Of a stretch of DNA of 39,830 bases, positions 12,519 through 19,994 are shown one piece after another. The position numbers and the translations under genes are program-made. The notes under the pieces are model-generated. The model did no database searches, was not told the DNA's origin, and worked only from the letters and a program-made list of their open reading frames with translations. The stretch lies in IMG/VR virus record IMGVR_UViG_3300006071_000029, positions 1 through 39,830 of that record; one strand, given 5' to 3'. Numbering within the stretch: the first letter of the stretch is position 1; each line of letters opens with the position of its first letter. This stretch comes from a virus.

Positions 12519-12691
12519 ACTGCCGACGGGCGGTGTAAGAAGTGTGACTGAATAATCTCCTGCCAGAGGAGATAAAGTAGACTCGGGGAGTGGTTCTCCT
12601 GCTCAACCAGCTAACGGGTCGTGGCGGCGAAATAGATACAGAGGTATTTGGCTAGCTGCTTGAGGGTATATCCGAATCCCTTCACTTCGCC
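12519..12691 (+). ncRNA. Highly structured non-coding region, partly tRNA-like
   Basis: Hairpins by eye: ACTGCC/GGCGGT with loop GACG (12519-12534), ATCTCCT/AGGAGAT with loop GCCAG (12555-12573), GGAG/CTCC (12587-12599), and a 12-bp long-range pairing with one mismatch (12602-12613 with 12653-12664). The last part can also form a degenerate tRNA (GGCGAA/TTCGCC, 12626-12631 and 12686-12691) without CCA. No coding frame. Candidate stable RNA. Confidence 0.5.
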
Positions 12692-12695
12692 TTTA

Positions 12696-12703
12696 TATAA
12701 ATA
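12696..12703 (+). promoter_or_regulatory. Late promoter
   Basis: TATAAATA, 5 bp before the ATG at 12709. With the usual T4 late start distance the transcript would begin at about the A of the ATG, giving a leaderless mRNA. Confidence 0.65.
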
Positions 12704-12708
12704 GATGC

Positions 12709-12996
12709 ATGAACTATAATGCTATCTTTCAGTTGATTGCCGATGTCGGCTTCCCCATCGCAGCTGCAATGCTCGGTGGGGTTTTCGTGTATTTTGTCAT
12801 CAACTATATTCTGGAGAGCGTCTTGAAGGCGATCAAAGGAATGCAAGGTATTATCATGGGGTTAGATAACCGAGTGAAAACTATGAACCACGATATTATT
12901 CGTGTTGATACCGTAGTCAGTTCTGCTCTAGGTCTTCGCCCTGATATGGATCGTATTGCCCGAGCAGACGGAAAGAACGATGCTCGGAGGGATTGA
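12709..12996 (+). CDS. Small membrane protein, paralogue A
   Basis: 95 residues. A hydrophobic N-terminal segment (about residues 12-32, VGFPIAAAMLGGVFVYFVINY) is followed by an amphipathic tail with DNRVKTMNHDIIRVD. It aligns in plan with the next gene (FPI...V.YFVI.Y/F..., then D.R...N.D.IR), so the two are tandem paralogues. Single-TM proteins of this form next to lysis or curli-like genes could be holin-like, but this is not shown. No Shine-Dalgarno is seen. The ATG is fixed by alignment with the paralogue. Confidence 0.75.
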   Translation: MNYNAIFQLIADVGFPIAAAMLGGVFVYFVINYILESVLKAIKGMQGIIMGLDNRVKTMNHDIIRVDTVVSSALGLRPDMDRIARADGKNDARRD

Positions 12997-13271
12997 TGGA
13001 TTTAAATGTTATTGCCCCTCTGATTAAACAATACGGATTTCCTATTGTTGCTTCGGTTGGTATGGGATACTTTGTATTTTTCATTTATAAATTTGTTACT
13101 GATAGACTTATGCCTCTTATTGGAGAGACGAATGGAATTTTGATTGCACTGATTGATCGCATTAGAATGTTAGACAATGATCTCATTAGGCTACAACAGA
13201 AAGTAAGTGTTGTGCTGCAGATTAAAGGGGAACATAATTATGCAGATAAATCTGAAGATCGAAATCCTTAA
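12996..13271 (+). CDS. Small membrane protein, paralogue B
   Basis: 91 residues from the ATG at 12996, which overlaps the stop of paralogue A and follows GGAGGG. One TM segment (YGFPIVASVGMGYFVFFIYKFV) is followed by a helical region with IDRIRMLDNDLIRLQQKV. Same architecture as paralogue A. Function unknown; holin or envelope-associated roles are possible. Confidence 0.78.
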   Translation: MDLNVIAPLIKQYGFPIVASVGMGYFVFFIYKFVTDRLMPLIGETNGILIALIDRIRMLDNDLIRLQQKVSVVLQIKGEHNYADKSEDRNP

Positions 13272-13369
13272 AGTCTTCACACTCGACTTCTCTTTCTGCT
13301 CAGAAAAGAAGGGGAAGAAAGATGAGAAAGCTATTTCTACTTCTGGCTCTGACAGCAAGTCAGGCTAAC
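13241..13369 (+). CDS. Possible small overlapping protein
   Basis: 42 residues (MQINLKIEILKVFTLDFSF start). It overlaps the end of paralogue B and the start of the CsgF-like gene in a third frame. It has its own AAGGGGA about 9 bp upstream and fills the gap between its neighbours, which argues for translation. No homologue recognised. Confidence 0.35.
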
Positions 13370-13708
13370 GCTAGCGAACAAGTATTTCAATTCAAGAATC
13401 CTTCTTTTGGTGGCGGACCAGGAGCGAGTGCTCAGTGGATAACGACAGAAAACGAGCAGCATGCAAGACAACAGGCTATTCAGGATAAGATTGACGCTGC
13501 TTCTGAGAAGGCACACGAACTGTTTCTAAATGCATATAGACTGGGAGCTTGGAAACGAGCATACGCTATGGCGGTCTCTATGAGAGGAATCTGGTCTGGA
13601 CATCTTGCTGCGTATTATGATATGATGGCAGAAAGAATCAAAGATATTCAAGCTAATCCGCCACGCCCGAAAGAATGGGACGGAATTTACCGTGCCCAAA
13701 CTAAATGA
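13322..13708 (+). CDS. Secreted CsgF-like protein
   Basis: 128 residues. The N-terminus is a signal peptide (MRKLFLLLALTASQANA with likely cleavage after ANA). The mature protein begins SEQVFQFKNPSFGGGPG, closely resembling the CsgG-binding N-terminus of curli factor CsgF (FQFRNPNFGGNP). The remainder (a helical, Ala-rich region) does not look like E. coli CsgF. In curli secretion CsgF sits at the outer-membrane CsgG pore. A phage protein of this kind might plug or use such a pore, or act in the envelope late in infection. No CsgG gene is in the window. Confidence 0.72.
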   Translation: MRKLFLLLALTASQANASEQVFQFKNPSFGGGPGASAQWITTENEQHARQQAIQDKIDAASEKAHELFLNAYRLGAWKRAYAMAVSMRGIWSGHLAAYYDMMAERIKDIQANPPRPKEWDGIYRAQTK

Positions 13709-13736
13709 GTTTATAGGGCAACGGCTAAATAAGAAT

Positions 13737-14318
13737 ATGAAACATACCCATCATATCATACCTAAACACATGGGCGGGTCAGATGACCCGGAAAACTTAA
13801 TAGAATTAACAATAAAAGAACATGCCGAAGCGCACCGAGTATTGTATGAACAACATGGAAAATGGCAAGACAAAGTAGCATGGCAAGGATTATTAGGGTT
13901 AATACCTCACGAGCAAATCATGAAAGAAATGTATGCTGCACGTCGAGGATCTGGAAATAATTTTTATGGAAAAAAACATACAGAAGAAACAAAAAAACTT
14001 ATTAGCGAAAAAACCAAAGGAAAATTAAAAGGTATTCCAAAATCTGCTGAGACTCGTAAAAAGATGAGCGAAAATAATGGTAGATCTCAGTTAGGAAAAA
14101 CCCCTTGGAATAAAGGTAAGACTAGTGTTCAGCTAAAAAGTTTAGAAACTAAAATGAAAGTTAGCAAACCTGTAAATTACAACGGAATTGAATATTATTC
14201 AATAAAAGAAGCAGCAATACAAAATAATACTACACCTTATTATATAAAAAAACACATAAAAGGAATCACAACTCTTAATAGGAAGTGTACTACTCGAAAC
14301 CGAAGAACAAATAAATAA
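13737..14318 (+). CDS. HNH homing endonuclease 4 with NUMOD repeats
   Basis: 193 residues. The N-terminal HNH is compact: HHIIPKHMGGSDDPENLIELTIKEHAEAH. Two or more NUMOD3-like segments follow (GKKHTEETKKLISEKTKG, GIPKSAETRKKMSENN), and a NUMOD1-like C-terminus (YNGIEYYSIKEAAIQNN). These are DNA-contact modules of homing endonucleases. The ATG at 13737 was chosen because it begins the HNH motif and follows a CTAAATAA element. A/T-rich codon use marks it as foreign to its neighbours. Confidence 0.9.
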   Translation: MKHTHHIIPKHMGGSDDPENLIELTIKEHAEAHRVLYEQHGKWQDKVAWQGLLGLIPHEQIMKEMYAARRGSGNNFYGKKHTEETKKLISEKTKGKLKGIPKSAETRKKMSENNGRSQLGKTPWNKGKTSVQLKSLETKMKVSKPVNYNGIEYYSIKEAAIQNNTTPYYIKKHIKGITTLNRKCTTRNRRTNK

Positions 14319-14322
14319 TTCT

Positions 14323-14697
14323 ATGAGAGCACATGAATTTATAGTTGAAATGCCACAAGGAATTAGTTTTAATCCTGATAACAAAACAACACAAGAAATT
14401 GCTAATCTGTATTCATTAGGATTTACACTAGCAGATATTGCTAAAGAATATCCGACATCGCAAACAGCATTGCTAAGAGTTCTAAAGTCACTTCCGTCAT
14501 GGAATGATATTAAAACATCTAACAGAGAGTCAAGATCAAAGCAAGGGTTAGCAATCGGACGAAAAGGTACTACGCAAGAGAAACTTGAACAAATGTCTAG
14601 AATGTTTGCAACTGGAGGATTTAATCATGGCATTTTTATCTTTGGTTGCTGCATTTTATTTTGGTTATCTTGTTTGCGCCTTTTTCACTTTGGGTAG
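14323..14697 (+). CDS. HTH-like protein, 3' end probably replaced
   Basis: 124 residues beginning MRAHEFIVEMPQG. A helix-turn-helix-like stretch (TTQEIANLYSLGFTLADIAKEYPTSQTALLRVL) is recognisable. The C-terminal 25 residues are a hydrophobic out-of-frame reading of the next gene, so the original C-terminus appears lost, perhaps when the adjacent HNH gene arrived. The product may still be made. Confidence 0.55.
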   Translation: MRAHEFIVEMPQGISFNPDNKTTQEIANLYSLGFTLADIAKEYPTSQTALLRVLKSLPSWNDIKTSNRESRSKQGLAIGRKGTTQEKLEQMSRMFATGGFNHGIFIFGCCILFWLSCLRLFHFG

Positions 14698-14845
14698 TTC
14701 CGATAGTGCTTGGGAACGTGGCTTTCGAGACGGCAAAAGGGCGAGTAAGATCGCTGGTCATGTGATTGCGAGAAACGATCCTATTGATGAGATTATGGTT
14801 GAGCATAATGGTGATATGGCTCGCTACCGGAGAGTTGTCGATTAA
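14627..14845 (+). CDS. Small membrane-anchored protein
   Basis: 72 residues starting MAFLSLVAAFYFGYLVCAFF (a single TM helix), then a polar tail with WERGFRDGKRASK. It has GGAGG at proper distance before ATG 14627, inside the 3' end of the previous reading frame. Function unknown. Confidence 0.72.
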   Translation: MAFLSLVAAFYFGYLVCAFFTLGSSDSAWERGFRDGKRASKIAGHVIARNDPIDEIMVEHNGDMARYRRVVD

Positions 14846-14880
14846 TAAATAATCAATAACTCCAATAAAGGTAATTCCAT

Positions 14881-15792
14881 ATGTGCACAGTAGTTGCTAA
14901 ACATTTTGACAAACTTGGATGGGTTATCGCTAAGAATCGCGACCAAGACTATGTTTCGGACATTTCCTTTGACGACAAAATCCACAAGAATGTCGGCGAA
15001 ATTCTGATCCTCGATGACCATGATACTGGTTATAAAGAGGGAATGAATTACAAAGGTCTGACTATTATTACAGCCAGCCTCACTCCTAATCTTGATGACG
15101 AAACTGATCGCGCGGACGGAACCAAAATCTACGATGCTCTTAAGTTAGAGACACCAGAGAAAGCTGCCGACTATCTCGTTAAGCATAAGCTGACTGGGTT
15201 CTTGTTTATCGCTAACTCTGATAAGTTTGTTTTGGTTGAAGCTGGTAGAACCAACGATGACAAGGGTGGCTATCATAGCAAAGTCAGAGTTGTTCCCAAG
15301 ACGGAAATCGTTGTAAGAACAAACCATGGTGTCGATCTTGCTTGGGCTGGGTTCCAATATGGAATTGATGAGCAGCAAGATATCTGGAGAAAGTCGAGCG
15401 AGTCAAGAAAGAAGCTCGCCGAAAAGGTCGCCAAGACAGCAAAAGATCCTGTTGCACTTCTGGACGGTCTCGCCAGCAAAATGGTTGACGACCTTCAGAT
15501 GAACGTTTTCAGAATTGAGTCAAAGCCAAAGCAAATGAGAACTATCTTTCAGTGGGCTCTTATTCCTTCTAAAAATGTTGCCATCGTTCGACCAATTCAG
15601 TGCAAAATGAAAGTCAGAGTCAGTAAAGAAAAGATTAAGATTGACGTTCTTGACAATACTCTTATCAAGAAAACATATGACGGTAAAGTAAAGCATTTTT
15701 CGAAATTAAAGATTACGCAAAACAAAGATTATATTATGGCAGTGCAAGAGCAACTGTTGCGATTCAAGGAATTTATTGGAAATGACGTTTAA
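14881..15792 (+). CDS. N-terminal nucleophile hydrolase (NRDE / linear amide C-N hydrolase type)
   Basis: 303 residues. The protein begins MCTVVAKHFDKLGWVIAKNRDQDY. Removal of Met would expose Cys as the N-terminal nucleophile, and the AKNRD motif follows as in the NRDE/TANGO2 and choloylglycine-hydrolase-like groups. A later RTNHGVDL also fits the family, in which Asn stabilises the intermediate. Such enzymes hydrolyse linear amides (for example acyl-homoserine lactones, penicillin V or conjugated acids) or are proteases; the substrate here is unknown. It is preceded by AATAAATA and AAAGG. The next gene overlaps its end. Confidence 0.78.
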   Translation: MCTVVAKHFDKLGWVIAKNRDQDYVSDISFDDKIHKNVGEILILDDHDTGYKEGMNYKGLTIITASLTPNLDDETDRADGTKIYDALKLETPEKAADYLVKHKLTGFLFIANSDKFVLVEAGRTNDDKGGYHSKVRVVPKTEIVVRTNHGVDLAWAGFQYGIDEQQDIWRKSSESRKKLAEKVAKTAKDPVALLDGLASKMVDDLQMNVFRIESKPKQMRTIFQWALIPSKNVAIVRPIQCKMKVRVSKEKIKIDVLDNTLIKKTYDGKVKHFSKLKITQNKDYIMAVQEQLLRFKEFIGNDV

Positions 15793-15964
15793 ACAATGGC
15801 TAGATGAGCAAGAAGGTTTTGCTGGTCCTAGAATGTATAGGTTAATGGATGATATCAATTCTCCTGATCCTAAGTATAACGATATGATTTTGAAATGGCT
15901 TGAAGCCGCATGGCAGGTCGGTCATGACCATGCTGTGTATAAAATTGCGGATGATTTGAAATGA
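15782..15964 (+). CDS. Small hypothetical protein
   Basis: 60 residues (MTFKQWLDEQEGFAGP start), overlapping the preceding gene by 11 bp and the next by 4 bp (ATGA). No family recognised. Confidence 0.7.
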   Translation: MTFKQWLDEQEGFAGPRMYRLMDDINSPDPKYNDMILKWLEAAWQVGHDHAVYKIADDLK

Positions 15965-16656
15965 AAGCAAATATTGGACCATATCGATACGATATTATTC
16001 CCGTTCGTGGATGGGAACGTCGTTATGAAATGTGGCGAGGAGAAAGCTATTTCCTAAAGGAAGCTGATTATACTTGGTATGATAAGATCGTCTTTGAAAT
16101 CTTCGACAAGCTAGAAAACCTTGTCCGACCAATCAATCATTGGTCATATCGTCGCAAACGCAAAATTAAAATCCAAATTGATCGCTATGATGTTTGGAGC
16201 GCAGATCACACTCTCGCGCTGATCATTCATCCTGTTCTTGTTGAGCTTAAGAAACAGAAACAGGGTTCGCCGAACGTTGACGATTCTGATGTTCCTGATT
16301 ATCTGAAGTCAACTGCATCTCCGCCGAAAGAAAATGAATGGGATACTGACAATAACCATCATGCTCGTTGGGAATATGTTCTTGATGAAATGATCTGGGC
16401 ATTTGAACAGCATACTCACGATGATTGCAACGATCATCAATTCCATCACAATTCTGATCAGCTTGAAATGCTGTTCGTTCCTACTGGAGATGATAAACTC
16501 GATAGCAAGGGTATGAAATCTATTGAATTCAATCACCAGAAAGATCCTACCAAGCCTGCATATTATGTTGATGAAGAAGGAAAGAAAGCACATTATGAAC
16601 GAATCGCAAACGGAAGACGGCTCTTCGCCAAATATTATCAAGCTCTCTGGGATTGA
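15961..16656 (+). CDS. Conserved T4-like phage protein of unknown function
   Basis: 231 residues. The core segment (IDRYDVWSADHTLALIIHPVL, then KQGSPNVDDSDVP and PPKENEWDTDNNHHARWEYVLDEMIWAFEQ) matches a pattern I remember from many marine and alphaproteobacterial T4-like phages, where it is annotated only as hypothetical. Several His/Asp residues could bind metal. Start by ATGA overlap with the previous gene. Confidence 0.82.
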   Translation: MKANIGPYRYDIIPVRGWERRYEMWRGESYFLKEADYTWYDKIVFEIFDKLENLVRPINHWSYRRKRKIKIQIDRYDVWSADHTLALIIHPVLVELKKQKQGSPNVDDSDVPDYLKSTASPPKENEWDTDNNHHARWEYVLDEMIWAFEQHTHDDCNDHQFHHNSDQLEMLFVPTGDDKLDSKGMKSIEFNHQKDPTKPAYYVDEEGKKAHYERIANGRRLFAKYYQALWD

Positions 16657-16852
16657 AAAGGTAGAGATGCCAGAGCACTTGTTTACTGGTTTTATTACAC
16701 TTGCACCACCAAAGAAATCTGATTGGTCCGCTCAAGTGCTAGGGAACATATTCTTTACCCCGGACATGGGGAAGGAACCGAATTGGTTCCATCGTAAAAT
16801 GCAAGAAATTTGTTTTGGAATCCGCTGGAGGAAGAACCAAAATGCTAAATAA
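16595..16852 (+). CDS. Hypothetical protein
   Basis: 85 residues (MNESQTEDGSSPN start), overlapping the preceding gene by 62 bp in another frame. The distinct frame continues well beyond the preceding stop, so the coding part after 16656 is convincing. The true start may be a later in-frame codon. Confidence 0.6.
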   Translation: MNESQTEDGSSPNIIKLSGIEKVEMPEHLFTGFITLAPPKKSDWSAQVLGNIFFTPDMGKEPNWFHRKMQEICFGIRWRKNQNAK

Positions 16853-16870
16853 AACAGTGAAGGAGGGCTA

Positions 16871-17185
16871 ATGCCAGTCTACGAATTTTATAACACCGAT
16901 ACCACAGAACAGTGGACTGATATCATGTCATACGATGACATGAAAGCCTTTCTTGCCGAAAATCCACATATCAATCCAGTCTATTCCATCAATATCGTTG
17001 GCGGACATGGCGATCGCGTAAAGACAGATGCTGGGATGGGCGATCTGCTTGGACGCATTGCTAGAGCAAATCCCACTTCACCATTAGCCGAAAAGCATGG
17101 TGATAAGGGTATAAGGGCGACCAAATCCCGTGAAGCGGTCAAGAAAGCCCAATCTCGTCATGGTATCTCAACTCAAACATCATAA
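16871..17185 (+). CDS. Conserved phage protein (MPVYEF family)
   Basis: 104 residues starting MPVYEFYNTDTTEQWTDIMSYDDMKAFLAENPHI. This start, with a beta hairpin then MS..DMK.FL.ENPHI, is shared by small proteins in many T4-like phages. The C-terminus is basic (KKAQSRHG). Role unknown. GGAGGG lies before the ATG and a CTAAATAA element 19 bp further upstream. Confidence 0.78.
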   Translation: MPVYEFYNTDTTEQWTDIMSYDDMKAFLAENPHINPVYSINIVGGHGDRVKTDAGMGDLLGRIARANPTSPLAEKHGDKGIRATKSREAVKKAQSRHGISTQTS

Positions 17186-17261
17186 GGAGGAATTTGCGAC
17201 CAATTCCGTTTTCGTTATGATTAAGTGATTCCCATCAATCTCCTTTAATAAGGGGCAAAAC

Positions 17262-18065
17262 ATGAATCAAAACTTAATTTTCGATACAAATCCTGAAGAT
17301 TATACGCCTACTCGCAAAGAAAGAAAAATGTCGAGAAAAGCCCAACAAAGGGCAAGGGCAAATAATGTAGTTCAATTTGACCGTGGTCGCCAACAACAAA
17401 GAGGTCTAGAACTAGAATCAATTAAACCAAAAACTGCCAATCAAAGAAAAACATTTAAGTTGTATGGAGAGAATAAAAATCTCCTGCTTCATGGAGTTCC
17501 TGGAAGTGGTAAGACCTTTATCAGTCTTTACCTCGCTCTGGATGAAATATTAAATCAAAATTCCGAAACATTAAATAAAGTCGTGATCATTAGAAGTGCC
17601 CAATCTTCTAAAGGAATTGGATTCCTACCAGGAACAGCCAAGCAGAAGATGGAAGTCTACGAAACACCCTACTCGACAATCTGCTCAAAGCTCTTTGATC
17701 GAGGCGATGCTTATCAATGCCTGAAAAACAAAGGCATTATCGAGTTCGAGTCTACATCGTTTCTCCGCGGCACAACGATTGACGATTCTATCATCATCGT
17801 AGATGAGGTCCAGAATCTTCTACATTCCGAATGGCTAACAGTTCTAACTCGCGTTGGAGAAAATTCCAGGCTTATTTTATGTGGAGACAGAAGGCAAGAC
17901 GATCTAACATCAAAACGATACAACGAGGAATCTGGAATAGAAAGCCTAATGAAGGTCTGTTCCAAAATATCTTCAATGTCAACAATTCAATTTGAGGTCG
18001 ATGATATTGTCAGAAGTGGTTTTGCCAAAGAAGTCATTATGGCAATGATAGAATGTGGAATGTGA
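17262..18065 (+). CDS. phoH: PhoH-family ATPase
   Basis: 267 residues. Walker A GVPGSGKTF (about residue 78), the family segment GIGFLPGTAKQKMEVYETPY, Walker B IIVDEVQNL, and ILCGDRRQDDL later are all as in PhoH/RecD-like ATPases. PhoH-like genes are common in marine and T4-like phages, with RNA-related roles proposed. The 3' part (from about 17838) has a diverged second copy at 19011-19234. A GIY-YIG homing gene sits directly downstream. Confidence 0.93.
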   Translation: MNQNLIFDTNPEDYTPTRKERKMSRKAQQRARANNVVQFDRGRQQQRGLELESIKPKTANQRKTFKLYGENKNLLLHGVPGSGKTFISLYLALDEILNQNSETLNKVVIIRSAQSSKGIGFLPGTAKQKMEVYETPYSTICSKLFDRGDAYQCLKNKGIIEFESTSFLRGTTIDDSIIIVDEVQNLLHSEWLTVLTRVGENSRLILCGDRRQDDLTSKRYNEESGIESLMKVCSKISSMSTIQFEVDDIVRSGFAKEVIMAMIECGM

Positions 18066-18094
18066 CATAACACTTCTCTTGAAAAGGTAAGTTT

Positions 18095-18131
18095 TATAAA
18101 TAGTGCATAGGAGAGATTTTATGCACTATTT
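18095..18131 (+). promoter_or_regulatory. Late promoter plus start-codon-hiding hairpin of GIY-YIG gene
   Basis: TATAAATA at 18095-18102. A perfect 12-bp inverted repeat (18098-18109 with 18120-18131) has the Shine-Dalgarno GGAG in its 10-nt loop and the ATG (18121) in its 3' arm. Transcripts starting at the late promoter would lack most of the 5' arm. Confidence 0.75.
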
Positions 18132-18816
18132 TTTTATATACAAAACAACAAATACTATAAACGGCAAATATTACATAGGCAAACACGAGACTGACAACAT
18201 GGATGACGGATATCTTGGTTCGGGCATACAGTTGAATAGAGCCGTAAAAAAATATGGCAAAAAACAATTTGTGAGAGAAATATTATATTATTGTAATAAC
18301 AGCGAAGAGTTGTCTTCACTCGAATCAAAAATCGTTGATGAAGAGATTGTTCTTGATCCTCTGTCTTATAATATTGCACTCGGAGGCAAAGGAGGATGCA
18401 TTGTTCTAAAAGAACATCATCCACTTAGAGATGCAGTTCTAGATAAAATGAGAAAAACTGTTAGATCGGAAGAACACAGAAATAAACTATCAGAACAAAC
18501 AAAAAAATTACACGAAACAAAACGTGTAGGAATGTACGGCAAAAAACAAACACAAAAACAAAAAGACACGGTTTCCGAAATGATGCGCGGAAAGAAAAAA
18601 ACAACAGAAACCGTAGAAAAAATGAAAATGTCAATAAGCAAAACATTCGCAGATCCAAATTATGTGCATCCAAATAGAGGCAGACAGAGAGAAGATGCGA
18701 AGCAATTGGTCAAAAAAATACATTCAGAATCTCACGTTTGTCCTCACTGCGGAACTAATATGATAGGACCTAACTATTTTCGTTATCACGGCGATAAATG
18801 TAAAAAAATGGCTTGA
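18121..18816 (+). CDS. GIY-YIG homing endonuclease A (SegE-like)
   Basis: 231 residues. The GIY-YIG core is at the N-terminus: FIYKTTNTINGKYYIGKHETDNMDDGYLGSG, with later AVKKYGKKQFVREIL and the Glu in SLESKIVDEE. Basic NUMOD3-like repeats follow (RSEEHRNKLSEQTKK), and a C-terminal zinc knuckle CPHCG...YFRYHGDKC. It resembles T4 SegE-type free-standing homing endonucleases. It lies between phoH and the scrambled exo/phoH fragments. Confidence 0.93.
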   Translation: MHYFFIYKTTNTINGKYYIGKHETDNMDDGYLGSGIQLNRAVKKYGKKQFVREILYYCNNSEELSSLESKIVDEEIVLDPLSYNIALGGKGGCIVLKEHHPLRDAVLDKMRKTVRSEEHRNKLSEQTKKLHETKRVGMYGKKQTQKQKDTVSEMMRGKKKTTETVEKMKMSISKTFADPNYVHPNRGRQREDAKQLVKKIHSESHVCPHCGTNMIGPNYFRYHGDKCKKMA

Positions 18817-18840
18817 CAATATTAAGGGGAGTGTTATACT
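18813..18840 (+). promoter_or_regulatory. Host sigma-70 promoter
   Basis: TTGACA, 16 bp, TATACT, overlapping the stop of the GIY-YIG gene. It would drive the truncated exonuclease fragment. The bases right after it (GGTGTAGCTCAATG) look like a tRNA start, so the promoter may once have served a tRNA. Confidence 0.75.
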
Positions 18841-18869
18841 CCAGGTGTAGCTCAATGATATGGAATAAT

Positions 18870-19022
18870 ATGTTTAACCTTGACCTGATTGAATTCGCTC
18901 CCCTTAACCGAATCGACGGTGCTGACCGACTGTATGAGACCCCTGGTGGTTCTTATCCTTCGGTCACCACTGTCCTTGATAAGACCAAAACCTTTCTTAT
19001 CAAGAACTCAAAACAGTACTGA
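18870..19022 (+). pseudogene. 5' fragment of a second exonuclease gene
   Basis: The frame starts MFNLDLIEFAPLNRIDGADRLYETPGGSYPSVTTVLDKTK in DNA terms (given here as two parts: MFNLDLIEF and PSVTTVLDKTK). It aligns with the start of the intact exonuclease at 19271 (MFELNLIEF, PSVTNVLSKTK). After about 40 residues it breaks into unrelated sequence where the phoH fragment begins. Confidence 0.8.
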
Positions 19023-19234
19023 CTCGCGTTGGCGATAACTCAAGAATCGTGATTTGTGGAGACATAAATCAGGACGATTTGACGAGCACTAGATATAACG
19101 AGGAATCGGGACTGTCTTCTATTATGAAAGTTCTTGAAAGAATCCCTTCGATGGCTAAAGTTGACTTTGAGGTTCAGGACATTGTTCGTTCTGGATTCGT
19201 CAAAGAATTTATTATTGCGGAGTTGCAACTATAG
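19011..19234 (+). pseudogene. 3' fragment of a second phoH gene
   Basis: From 19011 the DNA matches phoH from about 17838 (ACTCGCGTTGG is shared exactly). In translation it gives ICGDINQDDLTSTRYNEESG against LCGDRRQDDLTSKRYNEESG, then both reach DIVRSGF near the end. The copy is diverged, so it is more likely acquired from a related phage than a recent duplication. Confidence 0.85.
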
Positions 19235-19235
19235 C

Positions 19236-19264
19236 TTTACTTTTTATCCAAACTACGTTAGAAT
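19236..19264 (+). promoter_or_regulatory. Early promoter before the exonuclease gene
   Basis: TTTACT, 17 bp, TAGAAT. The exonuclease ATG (19271) is 6 bp after the -10, so the transcript would be leaderless or nearly so. Confidence 0.75.
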
Positions 19265-19270
19265 GATTTT

Positions 19271-19930
19271 ATGTTTGAATTGAATCTGATTGAATTTGAA
19301 GAAATTACTGTCCAAGCTACGACCGAGGGGAGAAAATATACAACTCCGGAAGGAAATGTATACCCCTCGGTCACTAACGTTCTAAGCAAGACCAAGGACA
19401 TGACTGGCTTGATGGAATGGCGAAAGGCTGTCGGAGACGAAGCTGCCAATCGTGAGATGAATCGCGCAGCCAGTCGAGGCAACGGTCTCCACCTTCTATG
19501 CGAACGATTCATTCAGAATGAAGAGATCGATCTTCGTCACGAACTGCCTGTGCCAGTCCAGCTGTTCACTCAGCTTCGCCCAATCCTAAAGCGATTTGTC
19601 AATAACATTCGAGGGATCGAGTCGCCTCTCTACTCGGATTTTCTAAAGGTCGCTGGTCGTGTTGACTTGATTGCCGACTTTGATGGCGTTCGTGCTATCG
19701 TTGACTACAAGTCAAGCAACAACCCCAAACAAAAAGATTGGATTGAAGATTATTTCATCCAGACATCGATGTATTCCGTCATGTTTGAGGAGCGAACCAA
19801 GCTCCCAGTCCCAAGGCTCGCCATCCTGATAGCCAACGAGACAGGCGGAAAGCCATCAGTCTTCGTTGAGAAGCGTGACAATTTTATCAACAAAGCGATC
19901 GATCGGATTCATGAATATAGCAGATTGTAG
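19271..19930 (+). CDS. PD-(D/E)XK exonuclease (MGME1/Cas4-like)
   Basis: 219 residues. The nuclease core is visible as GRVDLIADFDGVRAIVDYKSS: Asp in the first strand and Asp-Tyr-Lys of the (D/E)XK motif. It is preceded by a helical region with GNGLHLLCERF and followed by YFIQTSMYSVMFEE (the QxxxY-type motif of RecB-like nucleases). This fits phage exonucleases related to mitochondrial MGME1. Its likely job is processing of DNA ends in replication or recombination. A 5' fragment of a second copy lies upstream. Confidence 0.88.
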   Translation: MFELNLIEFEEITVQATTEGRKYTTPEGNVYPSVTNVLSKTKDMTGLMEWRKAVGDEAANREMNRAASRGNGLHLLCERFIQNEEIDLRHELPVPVQLFTQLRPILKRFVNNIRGIESPLYSDFLKVAGRVDLIADFDGVRAIVDYKSSNNPKQKDWIEDYFIQTSMYSVMFEERTKLPVPRLAILIANETGGKPSVFVEKRDNFINKAIDRIHEYSRL

Positions 19931-19940
19931 CAGAAAGTGC

Positions 19941-19969
19941 TTTCCTTTTTTTCAAATCTAGGGTAGAAT
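19941..19969 (+). promoter_or_regulatory. Early promoter
   Basis: TTTCCT, 17-bp spacer with the conserved TTCAAAT core, TAGAAT followed by GAATAATAAGG. Serves the gene at 19995 and the glutaredoxin operon. Confidence 0.85.
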
Positions 19970-19994
19970 GAATAATAAGGAATGGAGTTTCTTC

